Shown: positions 1 through 9,960 of the stretch, piece by piece
Layout: every line of letters starts with the position of its first letter
Numbering within the stretch: the first letter of the stretch is position 1
NCBI GenBank assembly: GCA_965153455.1
Contig: OZ234499.1
Location: forward strand, 7,574,515-7,638,514
From: Sphagnum compactum
Lineage: Eukaryota > Bryophyta > Sphagnopsida > Sphagnales
Length of the DNA stretch: 64,000 bases
Direction: 5' to 3'
Program-made: the position numbers and the translations under genes
The notes under the pieces: generated by a model
What the model was told of the DNA's origin: nothing
Seen by the model: the letters and a program-made list of their open reading frames with translations, nothing else
The model's database searches: none

Positions 1-362
1 ACTGCAAATTATGGTTTCAACACAAGTAAGTGCGGGACCTTTCCCTTTTCATCCTCTGTAGCTACAAGTTGTGGTTTCAATACAAGTAAATGCGGGCCTT
101 TTCTCTTCTCACTCTTCTGTAGCTGCAAGCTTTGGTTTCAACACAAGTAAATGAGGGCCCTTTCCCTTCTCACTCCTCTACAACTGCAAGCTATGGTTTC
201 AACACAAGTAAACGTGGGAATTTTCCCTTCTCACTAATTTGTAGTTGCAAGCTACGGTTTCAACTTAAGTAAACGCGGGCTCTTTTTCTTCTCACTCCTC
301 TGCATCGATAAGCTATGGTTTCAACAGAGATAAACGCAAGCCCTTTGCCTCCTTTGCAACTC
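1..362. repeat. 61-bp tandem repeat, about six units
   Basis: The core GGTTTCAA recurs at 13, 73, 134, 195, 256 and 317, a spacing of 60-61 bp. Each unit also holds a GCAAGCTATGG-like lead, an ACAAGTAAAYGNGGG block and a CCCTTCTCACTCCTCT-like tail. The array starts at the window edge, so its true length is unknown. The last unit is the most diverged. Confidence 0.9.
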
Positions 363-2142
363 CACTCTCTCACATGAGTCGTAGGCGACATAAATAGGGG
401 GTTTTCGATGAGCGGCCAAATTCGGCACGAACTCAATTTGTGCCAAGTTGAGGTGGTATTTTGAGTTTGTAACCTTGTTGGGTCATAGTCTATTTTTTTC
501 TTGCCGTGTTGTTGATCTTGTCCTGTGAATCGAGCAAACATAGGCTTCCGGTGCCGCATATGTCCGACTTTATGGATAACTTGAATGGCTATAAGTAATA
601 AGTTCATAATTAGGTGGGGACCTTGAGCATATTTGAATTGAAAAGTCCATCATTGATGGAATATTGATGATTTTAATGTAATTCTTTCAAAGTTGAAGGA
701 TTAATTCATAATGTTTCAATAAATTGAATCCTTAAAAAAAATTAAATCATTTTTCTTTTGGGAAACTATATATGTAATAATACTTGTCAAACCCATAAAA
801 ACAATCTATAAGCATTGGGATGTCCAAAAAAAGCCCATCATAATGTGCTTTTTCCTTTTTAAAAAGTTAATTTACTCTTATTGTGTGAATGGGACAAAGT
901 TAAAATGAGGTTATTTTCTTAGTTTATTCCAATTCTTGGGTTTTACAAGAATTGTTGAGTGTAGGTATAAAGTTTTTTTTGGTAAAATGGAAGACCTTTC
1001 AATTTTGGGTTTAATGAATATTTTCTAAAATTAAAACCTTCTAGTTCTAGGGGAAGGTTAAATTTTCTTGACCAATGATTCTGGATGTGATGGATCCAAC
1101 TTTTATAAAAACCTTTGGTTCCAAGTTTAGGCCAAGCCTGGTTTGATTCATTCTTGAGGATGGCTTGAAAATTGATTTTTAAATGATTCTTATTTTTTTG
1201 GATTTTGGTGCTCCCAAAGTGTTCCTAGGAACAACAGGAGGGAACAACATAGGAAACAATTAGTCAACAATAGTCTCTAGTCTCCACCCACATGGGCCAT
1301 AGTTTGAGCCCCTATTCAACTTCATAGGGAACACCCTTAGGAACATCACAACATATTCATGCAAGCCATTTTAGTTCTACCATTAAAGATACCGTTTATA
1401 TATTAAAGTTTAGGACTAGTACCTAGAACCAAAGAACCCTAAAACTTAAACATAAGGGCCTAGAACCTAAAAACCCTGGTCCCTTCCTAACCCTATGACC
1501 TGGACCCTGTAATAATCACCCTTAAAATTCATCTGGTCCAATATAAATAAAACTGTCAGTCTGGTTCTTGGCCGGTTCTAGGTGCTTATAGACTCACCAG
1601 GTCGAGTTCTTAGAACCGGGGAGAAACCTGGAACTCGCCAATACTGGTTTATTCTCTTTATCACGGTAGCGTGAATCCCGCTTCTTTTTTTGAAGTCCTA
1701 TGGTCAGGTGGAAGCCCAGGTTAGATATAGATTTGACGGGTCTCACCCTGTACAATAGAAGGTAGATAACGAGGCCAGGAACGGGTAAAACGTCACGAAG
1801 CTGTCGTCGGACAGGACGGTTAGAAAGCACTTATTTTGGGGGTCCTTTTCCAGGAAAAAAGGAAAATAGTAGGGAAAAAATCATTTGTAACCTCTCTACG
1901 TATCCTACCCAGATTTCGTTTTTCACATGTGCTGCTGCTTGACTCTGATTGGTGGAAAACTTTTCTGTAGACAATACCATCTCAACTTCTGGATTCGATT
2001 CCGTTTTCCTGATGCTAATATGCCGGCAGATCGCTAGCTTGATAGGTAGGGTGTTCTTAGGCTTTTAGTCCAGGCCCAAAATAGTGGCAGCCAATTTTAG
2101 GAATAGAATTTCCATGCAACCAATGCGAAGTCGAGTCATGGA
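363..2142. other. Intergenic, no recognised gene
   Basis: This is AT-rich sequence with short open frames that match nothing I recognise. A duplicated-sounding stretch of 'accctaga/aacctaaa' words lies near 1420-1500. I see no gene, RNA or mobile-element hallmark. Confidence 0.5.
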
Positions 2143-2635
2143 GTGAAGGGGCCTCCCTTTTTTCTTGTGGGTGGGGACTTGGTTTTTCTTTTCAAGTTGT
2201 GTTTGGTTTGGAGAGTGGACGGTTCACTTTCCACTTGGACAGTGGACTTTACATACAAGTTTTTTGTTTTTGTTTTTGGGGGGGGGGGGGGAGGTGGGCT
2301 TCAAAGCAAAGAGTTCCCAAGTTTCTGACATGTTCCCCCAAAGAGCTCCCAAGTTTCTCACATATTCCCCCAGAGAGTTCTCAAGTTTCTGACCTGTTCC
2401 TCAAAGAGTTCCCAATAGCACCTCAAATTTATCCCATATTCTTTGGCAAATGTTGCCCTCCTTTCACCTATATAACTGGGCCAAAGGGGAAGAACTCTGT
2501 ACTTCAAAACAGAACCTTCTATGTTGACTAGCCTCCATTGTCTCATATTTTTGAGTGATGGGCCAATCAAATTGGAAAAAAATAAAATTGAACTTGGGAG
2601 GCACCTCATCTAATGAATAGGAGAGGTGAGTAATC
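2143..2635. repeat. Dispersed repeat family 2, copy 1
   Basis: It is alignable by eye to 18370-18715 in the same orientation. Shared blocks are a poly-G run near the left end (2278-2291 here), repeated GTTCCCAAG-like words, a CCTCCTTTCACCTATAT-like block, AAGGGGAAG, and a right end with TTGAACTTGG(G/A)AGGCACCT. The element class is unknown and no coding capacity is evident. Confidence 0.65.
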
Positions 2636-2879
2636 ATTGATAGGTGCCTAGGTGATCCCTACCAACCTAGTCTACTGAAACCAGAGTTCAAACCTAAATG
2701 TTTTGTGAAGGCCGGGGCTATCGATTGGTCCGAAAATCGGAAGTCAAGTGGGAGCAATACCTGTGTGTGATTCGCATGGTGCTTGAAATTTAAGCCACGG
2801 AAGTTTTTGGATTGATAAAAACTTGCCAATCCACAAAACTTCACAAAATAACAAAGAAAGAAGGGGAAGAGGGGAAGAA

Positions 2880-3625
2880 GAAAATAATTATTTAAAAAAT
2901 AGAACAGACGATAAAAAGAATCTTCTTTTCCGGAACACTTCTCACGTGTGAAGTTGAGTGTGTTGCGTGACCGGCATGTGCTTAACCCAGGAAGCGCCGG
3001 ATAGGCCGGTGGTGGTAGTCTGTAGACCCCTAGGAGATCACATTTTTCCGGTAACCAACTTATGAACTCGTGTCGTGAGTGTTGCATAGTAAACAAGTGT
3101 GTTGTTGTAGCTCACCTGATTGGTCACATTACAGAGGGGGATTAGTTTCTGTATATTGTAATTTACAATTAACAGTTAACACCCATTTTGGGCATAAATA
3201 TTTAAACCTATATCGCCAGAAAAATTACACCCATGTTTGGCAAATTTTTTGACACCTATGTTTGGCAAAATTATTGACACCTGTGGTGGGAAAAATAAAA
3301 TTATATATATATATATATATATATAAAATTAGTAATCAACATTTCAGAGAAATGGGATTCAGCCGCCAGCCGCCCTGAATCTCCATATCCGAAACCAAAA
3401 TAATCTTAGAAGTAAAGACAAAAAGTTGGTAAAGATGTCACTTAAATCGTGCTCATAAAGTTCGAAGTCTAAAAAGATTCTTCGTAGCTGAAATACGACC
3501 CTGAAATAGTGCTATGATTTGTTATGAACTCAGTAGAAATTATGACAAAGTCAAATTTTGTTAAATTTTGACACAAAATGGATGTCTCATTCCCAGGACG
3601 AAAGAAAATCAGGCATGAAGACAAT
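2880..3625. repeat. Dispersed repeat family 1, copy A (left of the MGS gene)
   Basis: It matches 9225-9960 in direct orientation. Shared blocks include AAGTTGAGTGTGTTGC, GCCGGATAGGCCGGTGGTGG, GTAGCTCACCTGATTGGTCA, ATTGACACC, AAGTAAAGACAAAAAGTTG and GACAAAGTCAAATTTTG. The copies differ by small indels; copy A carries an (AT)n run and copy B an extra segment of about 130 bp. No terminal repeats or coding frame were found, so the class is unknown. Confidence 0.75.
3302..3325. repeat. (AT)n microsatellite
   Basis: About 12 uninterrupted AT dinucleotides inside repeat copy A; absent from copy B. Confidence 0.9.
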
Positions 3626-3631
3626 TGATTG

Positions 3632-3745
3632 CGTGTAGGGCAAAGCTTGAGGGGGCAGGCTTTGTGGGAATAAGGGCCCCAAGGTGTAGCCTAGGGTAGG
3701 CCCTGTTCCCAAAAAGCCCGACCCCCTCCTGCTTTACCCTACACG
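3632..3745. repeat. Imperfect inverted repeat (foldback, about 48-bp arms)
   Basis: The left arm 3632-3680 begins CGTGTAGGGCAAAGC. The right arm 3698-3745, read on the complement, begins CGTGTAGGGTAAAGC. The arms match at roughly 40 of 47 positions with one bulge, around a loop of about 17 bases. It abuts the right edge of repeat copy A and has no counterpart beside copy B. It could be a short foldback MITE or a small-RNA precursor; the sequence alone does not decide. Confidence 0.75.
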
Positions 3746-3749
3746 TAAA

Positions 3750-5640
3750 AACCTGGGTGACTTATTTTTTGGTGTTCTTGCAGGTTAGCTTACACAGCAT
3801 AATAGGCCAGCAAGCATTTTCTAACATACCCTCCTCTAGCACAAAGAGATTTCCATGAGATCCTTTACAGCTGTTAAAACATGTTTACTTTAGAGATTGC
3901 ATTCTATGGACGTCATGCAATCTATGTTTACCTAAGGGGAAGAAGGGAGTATATTGGCACGTCCCTTTGTCCACAGGAGCTATGGGCAAGTTATTCATCA
4001 AATTCTTGGAATCATTTCTCTGTGCTGCAACAACCCATTGTCAGAAAATGTACATTTAGTAAGCAGGTGTGAACATTGTCAGTCCACAATCCTTCTCTTG
4101 TGAAGCACTCCCAAAAAATTCAAAGTGCATTTGGAGCACACCTTTAAAAAGGTAAGATTCACTTGGTTACACCAGAATGAAATGTTCATCTGGACAAATC
4201 AACCAGGGAGGTAGTTGCTTTACACTGTGGCAAGGTCCTTGGATGAGGCCATAACCAAAATGTGAGCACCACCTTGGTTGCCCCCTCAGGCAATGCCCTT
4301 ATTCTGGTAACACCCTAGACCTTGGGCCTTACCTATCACTTATCACGAGGGTTCAGATTCTTCAAGTTGTAACAATACCACTTATCACAAAGGATCGGAT
4401 TCTTCTAGTTGTAACAATAATCGTCTTCTGTCCTCAAGAGGAACTAAGTAGTAATTTCACAGTCATTTAGCACACTATCCATGTATCAGTCTACAAACAA
4501 CTACTAATGGTCTCTATCTTCCCATTGTGACAACTCCTTCAAATATATGTGATGATTATTGCAATCTTTGATTTCAATTTGCATCACATTCCACTACCTA
4601 TGTGTGATATGAGGTGTTATTCTACTACTTATGTGTGATATAACATCTACATCAGTCGAATATACGTCTGCAGAATCATACACAATGATCCACAATAAGT
4701 AATGAAAATATGTCTGTCATTGTGACCACCCCCTCACAGAGAAGCCCAAAAAAAAATGATGTGTGTACAATCCTATTTGTATCAGGATTTGTATTGCATC
4801 AAATATATAGAAGTACATAATTTCTCCAGAATACAGTATTTGTCATTACTGCAATACACTCTATGTGCATGAACTTTAACAGAAACAGGTTGTTACAATA
4901 CTTTGATTCTCGATGGGGTTATCTATGAGCTTTAGCCACTACTATTAGAAACTGCAGAGTTCTTATGCTTTACTGTTTGTTTTCTGCATATACATAGAGT
5001 TTGTCTATGAGCTTTAGCCACTACTATCAGAAACTACAGAGTTCTTATGCTTCACTGTTTGCTTGCTGCATATAGTTTGCAACAGCTAGCATAATAACCA
5101 CTAGTATACATGAGGTGCAACATCATCTACACCAATTGATCCCAACCCTTCCAATGAAGCACCAAACCTGAGCAATCAACAGGGCCTTAATCCAACACCA
5201 AATACCCTATCGTCCTCCCTGGGACATGAAGCTCAACACAGAGTACACATCGGACAGAATGCTTCAATCTATTTTGACACGATCTTCTTTTTCTCAATTT
5301 GCAATTTTTTTCTGAGAACGCACTGAATTTTGACGGAATGCAAAGGAGTATGCATGATCAGAGAGTCATATAGCTCATGACTATGAAAATGATTCTGCAG
5401 GAGGGAAGCTTGCCTCTCTCACAACAGTATATGCTTAGGATTGGATGGAGAACATGCATTTTTTTTTCAAAGCTTTCTCAGGTTCTGGATGTTTAACTGC
5501 AATTTTCAAACATATCTTGTTGCCATACAACGAAAGACTGGCTGAAACTGAAGATAAAACACTTGCGTCACGTGTGGTCTGTGACCTCCTTGCTTGCTCT
5601 GGGCAGTAGAGAGAGCAACGAACCTCTCTCTAGACGGATG
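3750..5640. other. Region downstream of MGS, no recognised gene
   Basis: It holds an 82-bp tandem duplication (4923-5085) and a smaller one (about 4330-4430, CTTATCAC...TTGTAACAATA twice). A palindromic CACGTG lies at 5569-5574, about 75 bp past the MGS stop. The part nearest 5650 should contain the MGS 3' untranslated region, but I could not place a polyadenylation signal with confidence. Confidence 0.45.
4923..5085. repeat. 82-bp tandem duplication, two copies
   Basis: CTATGAGCTTTAGCCACTAC begins at 4923 and again at 5005. Each copy continues through a GCAGAGTTCTTATGCTT-like block to a CTGCATATA end, with only a few differences, so this is a fairly recent local duplication. Confidence 0.9.
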
Positions 5641-5649
5641 CTGTTGCCG

Positions 5650-6945
5650 TTACACTGTGCACAGGTTATCCATGTCAAGCCACTGCGCCTTCTTCCGACC
5701 TGATTTAGTCAGAGCGCCGTTGACAGCCAAACCTTCTGCAGCACTGTGGCCGGAGATGACAATGGGGTGGACAGCTACAGCGTCTGCTTTCAATTTCATT
5801 CCAAAGCGTTGACGAGTATCCCAGACCAAGTCCCTCAATGATCCAAGTGCAACATCGTAGCCGCGAATTACGTGCCGCAGCGTGTGATTGAGCACTCTTG
5901 CTACCCAAACCTTGAACAGGAGCTCCTCCCAATCAGTGTCACCCTTCTCAAAATGGTCGAGAAACTTGAGGTAAGCCCCTGCCCAAGCTTCCTCATCAGC
6001 AAAGCCCCAGCAAGGCCAATCGCAGGCATTCATCAGGCCCTTGACGAGTGCAGAGTCGAAATGTTGGTGCAGAAGCTCTTGCTGGCGTGGCGTCCAGTGA
6101 CTCTTGAGGAGTTTCAGACTCTTTTCAATGTCATACCCAACTTTCTGTTTCAAGAGCTCCGGGACGGGCTTTGGGAACTCGATGCAGTGGCCGAAGTCTT
6201 CGCTACTCACAACCTCGTTCTTCAAGGATTGAATGGCAGAGAAGCACTCCACTAGCATGGTTCGGAGGTCCCGTAGCCCACCATAGAGAGAATGCACCTT
6301 GCCTTCTGGTATGTAGACCTCCGCCATCCGAAGCCCATTCTGGGCAATCACGAAGGTGTACAATGTGTCAATACCCCAGTCACTCTGGGAGCAGACGCGT
6401 TGGTCGGCAAAGAGGACCTCAGCAGCTTTTCTTGTGACTAGAAATTCTCCACCGAGTGGCTGCTCAATGGAAGGCAAAACCGTATTCGGCCACAGAATCG
6501 CGAATCCAAGCTTGGTAACGAGCCATGTGATCATCGCGTCTGTGCTCGACCTTGGAAAGTAGTGACGCACGACATCATAATCAAGGTCCGCTTGCGATTC
6601 CGCCTTGCTGATCCACTTTTCGGAGAAGGAGACGATATCCGCGTCGTAGAAGTGCAGGCGAGGGTACTCGGAGTGCTCCAAGAAGTAAGAGAGCGCAGTA
6701 TTCATGCCATCACCCTTGCCGCCTCTCAGCGCCACCCCGATTCGCTTCTGCAGCAGTAGAATCACGTCCTTACCAGTCGCCTTCTCAATCCTGGGCTTGG
6801 CGTTCTCAATGGCGTGCCAAGTCTCGCCTTGGCTGTAGCCGACACAAAGCACCGCCGCAACACGGGGATGAGATGCAGCACATTCTACATTACGAACCAG
6901 CACAGAGACATCCTCTTCCTTGAATGGGAAGCAAACTATAGACAT
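5650..6945 (-). CDS. MGS: Mannosylglycerate synthase (GT78), intact
   Basis: The 431-residue product should transfer mannose from GDP-mannose to D-glycerate in one step, making the compatible solute mannosylglycerate in the cytosol (family knowledge). From the N-terminus it shows the nucleotide-sugar pocket Pro7-Phe8-Lys9, Tyr37, Gln66 and Lys77, the metal-binding DAD at 101-103, Arg132 and Thr140, Asp193, His218, Tyr221 and Met230. These match the residues known for the Rhodothermus marinus enzyme, shifted by one after a one-residue insertion near 71-76. The frame covers the whole domain without an intron. The C-terminus runs about 40 residues past the bacterial end; that tail has no motif I recognise. 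The ATG has A at -3, and an in-frame TGA at 6970-6972 lies upstream, which supports this start. No signal peptide or membrane segment is seen. The sequence is GC-richer than its surroundings. No phosphatase gene is nearby, and the one-step route needs none. Confidence 0.95.
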   Translation of the reverse strand: MSIVCFPFKEEDVSVLVRNVECAASHPRVAAVLCVGYSQGETWHAIENAKPRIEKATGKDVILLLQKRIGVALRGGKGDGMNTALSYFLEHSEYPRLHFYDADIVSFSEKWISKAESQADLDYDVVRHYFPRSSTDAMITWLVTKLGFAILWPNTVLPSIEQPLGGEFLVTRKAAEVLFADQRVCSQSDWGIDTLYTFVIAQNGLRMAEVYIPEGKVHSLYGGLRDLRTMLVECFSAIQSLKNEVVSSEDFGHCIEFPKPVPELLKQKVGYDIEKSLKLLKSHWTPRQQELLHQHFDSALVKGLMNACDWPCWGFADEEAWAGAYLKFLDHFEKGDTDWEELLFKVWVARVLNHTLRHVIRGYDVALGSLRDLVWDTRQRFGMKLKADAVAVHPIVISGHSAAEGLAVNGALTKSGRKKAQWLDMDNLCTV

Positions 6946-7724
6946 GCTCTGATTCTCCCTTGCTTTTTCTCACGACCCCCTTCGTCTCTGCAATCCAAGT
7001 GTGCAAGCATCCCACTGAGTCAGTACACCCGTATTACCGCCTCCAAAATTCAAGACACAATCTAAATCGACTTTGTTGCGCTCTTATTCTCCCTATCACG
7101 TTCGTTCTCCGAGCTTGTTCCTCCTCCTTCGTTCTTCTGTTATGTTTCTGCTTATTAGTATGTTTTCGACTTTGTATTCCTAGCCAGCCTCTCTGCCATC
7201 TACCTAGAATGTATTGGCCTTTCCAGGTGTTGAACTCTGAACAAGAAATTGCGGGCAACTTCTAATGCAAAACTCAAAAGCCGTTTTACAGGCGTATCGA
7301 CTCTCGAGACGCTCAGACTCCTAAGTCTCTCTCGGCAAACTCATTGGATGTTGACACAAAACGAACCAGGAATCCTTGGCAACAGCTTTATCTGCAAAAA
7401 TCAAGAAGGAAGCGAGGGGACTAGAGGGACTTGGAAAGGCCAGAATTATTGGACTTCATCCTCATGTAATTTCCAGGCGCTCTCTATGTATACTCAACCG
7501 TCGCTCGAAAAGTAGACAAAGCTCTGTTGCGTGAGTGACAGGTAAGGAGAAAGGCAGGAAAGAAGCCTTGAAAGAGCCAAGAACGCACACATGATCCAGC
7601 TATGAAGGAGGAAAATAGCTCTAACGGGGATGAGACCCTTTCAAAACCGACGGCGAGCATCGTTCTTCTTTCGACATCATGTGAGCCTCTCTACAGATAT
7701 GCTTGAATCTGTCTCAGGAAAGAT

Positions 7725-7731
7725 GACACGT
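7725..7731 (-). promoter_or_regulatory. ABRE-type ACGTGTC
   Basis: On the MGS strand this reads ACGTGTC, matching the abscisic-acid response element ACGTG(G/T)C, about 780 bp before the start codon. It is a single copy, so chance occurrence is possible. Confidence 0.35.
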
Positions 7732-8193
7732 TTCCTGACACAAAATTGCGCAAAAGCAAAGAGAGAGAATTCAAGGAGGAACCGGAAGGAGAACTAGAAA
7801 TCCTTTACCGTACATCTAATTTTCCATAGTGAGGTTTATGGTTTCTGCGAACAACACAACAATTATAAAGAAAGCAACACTAAAGGTGACGGAATCGACG
7901 GCACAGGGGAAAGAGAAACGAGAGATTCATAGTCCCTCACTACTACCAGTTTTCACACTCTTTTCGTCCTCTCACGCTGACAACCTCACTCCCCAAGAGG
8001 TAGAGTTTTTTTTCTTTCTTTTGTGTTTGCTTTCCGCGCCCTGTAACATCTCACTCTTGAAAATAAGTTAGTCCACGTAAAAGTAACCGACTGTGCAAGG
8101 GCTTCCACGAAGTTATCATAAACGGGTCTTCGACTTACCGAAGAGGAAGTCCGATTCGCGATTCGAATGAGTCGCAAGTCCGTCACAAGAATA

Positions 8194-8257
8194 GAGGGAA
8201 AGCGGGGGAGGAGGGGGGGGGAAAGGGGGGGAAGGGGAGGGGGCGGGGTTTGGGGCA
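8194..8257 (+). other. G-rich tract, G-quadruplex-prone
   Basis: The plus strand holds at least six runs of four or more G separated by one to four bases, starting at GCGGGGGAGG and ending near TTTGGGGCAGC. It lies 1.25-1.31 kb upstream of the MGS ATG; the gene strand is the C-rich one. Confidence 0.8.
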
Positions 8258-8887
8258 GCAAAACGGGAGACGGTTTGAACTTTCTGTCAACTTTTTCACT
8301 TGCGTAGTCGATGATGACAAAACCGTTGGAGAATCAGAACCAAAAGCTTGTAAGCAACAACAAAGGCCCGGTTCACAACAAATTCACTGAAAGTTTTTCG
8401 CAGCAACTCGGTGTTCAAGCAATTGAACAGCGAGAAGAAGCTTAGCAGTGCGCCACAAGACGAGAAACTTGAATCGAGAGGAGCGAAGAGAGCAGGAAGT
8501 CAGTCGCTTACAGAGCAAGAGAGTGCAAGCAAAAGTGCGAAAAAACAGGCTCGCAATTCTTTGTGAAGGAGATGCGGTCTACTTATGCGCAGCAATGCGG
8601 GAGTGGGGTGGTGGGTGAGAGAGGGGCGGATTTTTTGGTGCGATTGTGGGTGAAGATAATCGGTGCATCCTGGACCGACCATTTTGGCGCCCTATGAGGG
8701 AAGAGCACATGCACCTATTACCGACTACCCAATTGGCAGTTGTCCTTTAGTGAACATAGACTTCAGTATTTTACTGGTGCGTCAGCGATGTTCTCATTGG
8801 TCCATCACTTGTTCGTTTATCTACGGAACGATGGAAGGACTTCGTTGGCAATTCCTCAATCCCCACACACCCCAGCCCCACACACTA

Positions 8888-8930
8888 AAGGGCAGGGGGG
8901 CGGGCAGGGGGGCGGGCAGGGGTGGGGTTG
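8888..8930 (+). repeat. Short G-rich tandem repeat (GGGCAGGGGGGC units)
   Basis: The unit GGGCAGGGGGGC occurs about three times in a row and ends in GGGGTGGGG. It lies beyond the fourth ACCGAC motif. G-quadruplex formation on the plus strand is plausible. Confidence 0.8.
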
Positions 8931-9224
8931 TTGTATTTAGGAATTTTTTGGTAGCCCAAAGTGGTGACCATGCATTGAAAGATGTAGAAAAAGTGGCAAT
9001 CATCCCTTGGAAGATTTAGCCAAATGTGGCTATAAGCCAGAAATAAAATGAAATTAATTATCGTCCTTTGGTATGTTTGGCTACACAATGAACACCAAAT
9101 ATATGAATCCGACTTCTGTTGACTGAAATACTTCAAAATCACTCTTTTACAAATATTTGGATTTTAATTTCTTTTTTGGCGAAATTTCGCCAGTTAAAAA
9201 AAAGCTGCTTGGGGGAGAGGTGGG

Positions 9225-9960
9225 GACAGAATAAAAGAAAAGAGATTAAAGAAAAAGAACAAACGATAATAAGAATCCTGATTTTTGGTTCTCAGAGGTG
9301 AAGTTGAGTGTGTTGCATGACTGGCAATGCTTAACCCTAGGAAGTGCCGGATAGGCCGGTGGTGGTGGACCCGCTAGAGATCAATTCCAACTTGTGAACT
9401 TGTGGTGTATAGTGTGGCATCAGCAAACAAGTGTTTTGTTGTAGCTCACCTGATTGGTCACATTACTGGGAAGGCCCATTTTTTGCAATGACGCCCATTT
9501 TGGCCCAAAAAGCTTTTTTAACCCATCTTGGGCAAAAATATTGACACCCAGTAATCCAACTTCAAACGTTTGAAAGAAATGGGAATCAGCAGCCCCTAAT
9601 CAGACTTTATTTTCTTTTTTGAAAAATCGCCAAAAGGCCACGCTGACTCAATTTTTGGCAAGCACCTAATTGGAAATCTGTCTGGGGAGGATCGCCACTG
9701 TTGCTACACTACAAAATCGAGGGTGGGGGGGATCAGGGCGAAACACTACCCCCAATCTCAACATCTGTCATCAAAATAATCTGAAGTAAAGACAAAAAGT
9801 TGTCACTTTAATAGTACTCATGTAAGTCTAAAGAGAGTCTGGGTAGCTGAAATAGGGCCCTGAAATAGCCACTAAGTTTTGTTATAAACTCTATAGAACT
9901 CAACTATGACAAAGTCAAATTTTGACACAAAATGGATGACTCAACAAAATCAGGCATGAA
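9225..9960. repeat. Dispersed repeat family 1, copy B (right of the MGS gene)
   Basis: It is the direct-orientation partner of 2880-3625, with the same ordered blocks. It contains an extra segment of about 130 bp near 9590-9720 that copy A lacks. The MGS gene and its upstream region sit between the two copies, about 5.6 kb apart. Confidence 0.75.

Larger units (their letters stand above)
6946..8725 (-). promoter_or_regulatory. MGS upstream region (leader and promoter candidate)
   Basis: This GC-richer, non-repetitive stretch lies before the MGS start codon. On the gene strand a TTGCAG at 6988-6993 could be a 3' splice site of a leader intron (inference only). Stress-type motifs are clustered: ACCGAC at 7646, 8086, 8674 and 8720, and ACGTGTC on the gene strand at 7725-7731. 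I could not place a TATA box or transcription start. The open frames here show no recognisable protein. Confidence 0.45.
7646..8725 (+). promoter_or_regulatory. Four ACCGAC (DRE/CRT core) motifs upstream of MGS
   Basis: ACCGAC occurs at 7646-7651, 8086-8091, 8674-8679 and 8720-8725, all on the plus strand, about 0.7-1.8 kb before the MGS ATG. The plant DRE/CRT core bound by DREB/CBF factors is RCCGAC (family knowledge). Roughly half a copy of this hexamer would be expected by chance over this length on both strands. Function is inferred. Confidence 0.4.

Noticed and set aside
1-362. Tandem array as a CRISPR
   Set aside because: Units are contiguous, with no unique spacers between conserved repeats, and the setting is eukaryotic.
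260-607. 115-codon open frame on the minus strand
   Set aside because: About a quarter of it is the complement of the 61-bp tandem array, and the rest shows no recognisable motif.
2659-3096. 145-codon open frame on the minus strand
   Set aside because: It overlaps dispersed repeat copy A, is not open in copy B, and the translation has no domain.
3100-3125. tRNA-like A-box (GTAGCTCACCTGATTGGTC) in repeat family 1, suggesting a SINE
   Set aside because: No B-box at the expected distance, no tRNA fold and no A-rich tail were seen; resemblance to one short box is not enough.
5650-6945. MGS gene as bacterial contamination in the assembly
   Set aside because: The gene is flanked on both sides by copies of the same AT-rich dispersed repeat and by plant-type mobile elements. 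Its upstream region is long and non-coding, and there are no neighbouring bacterial genes.
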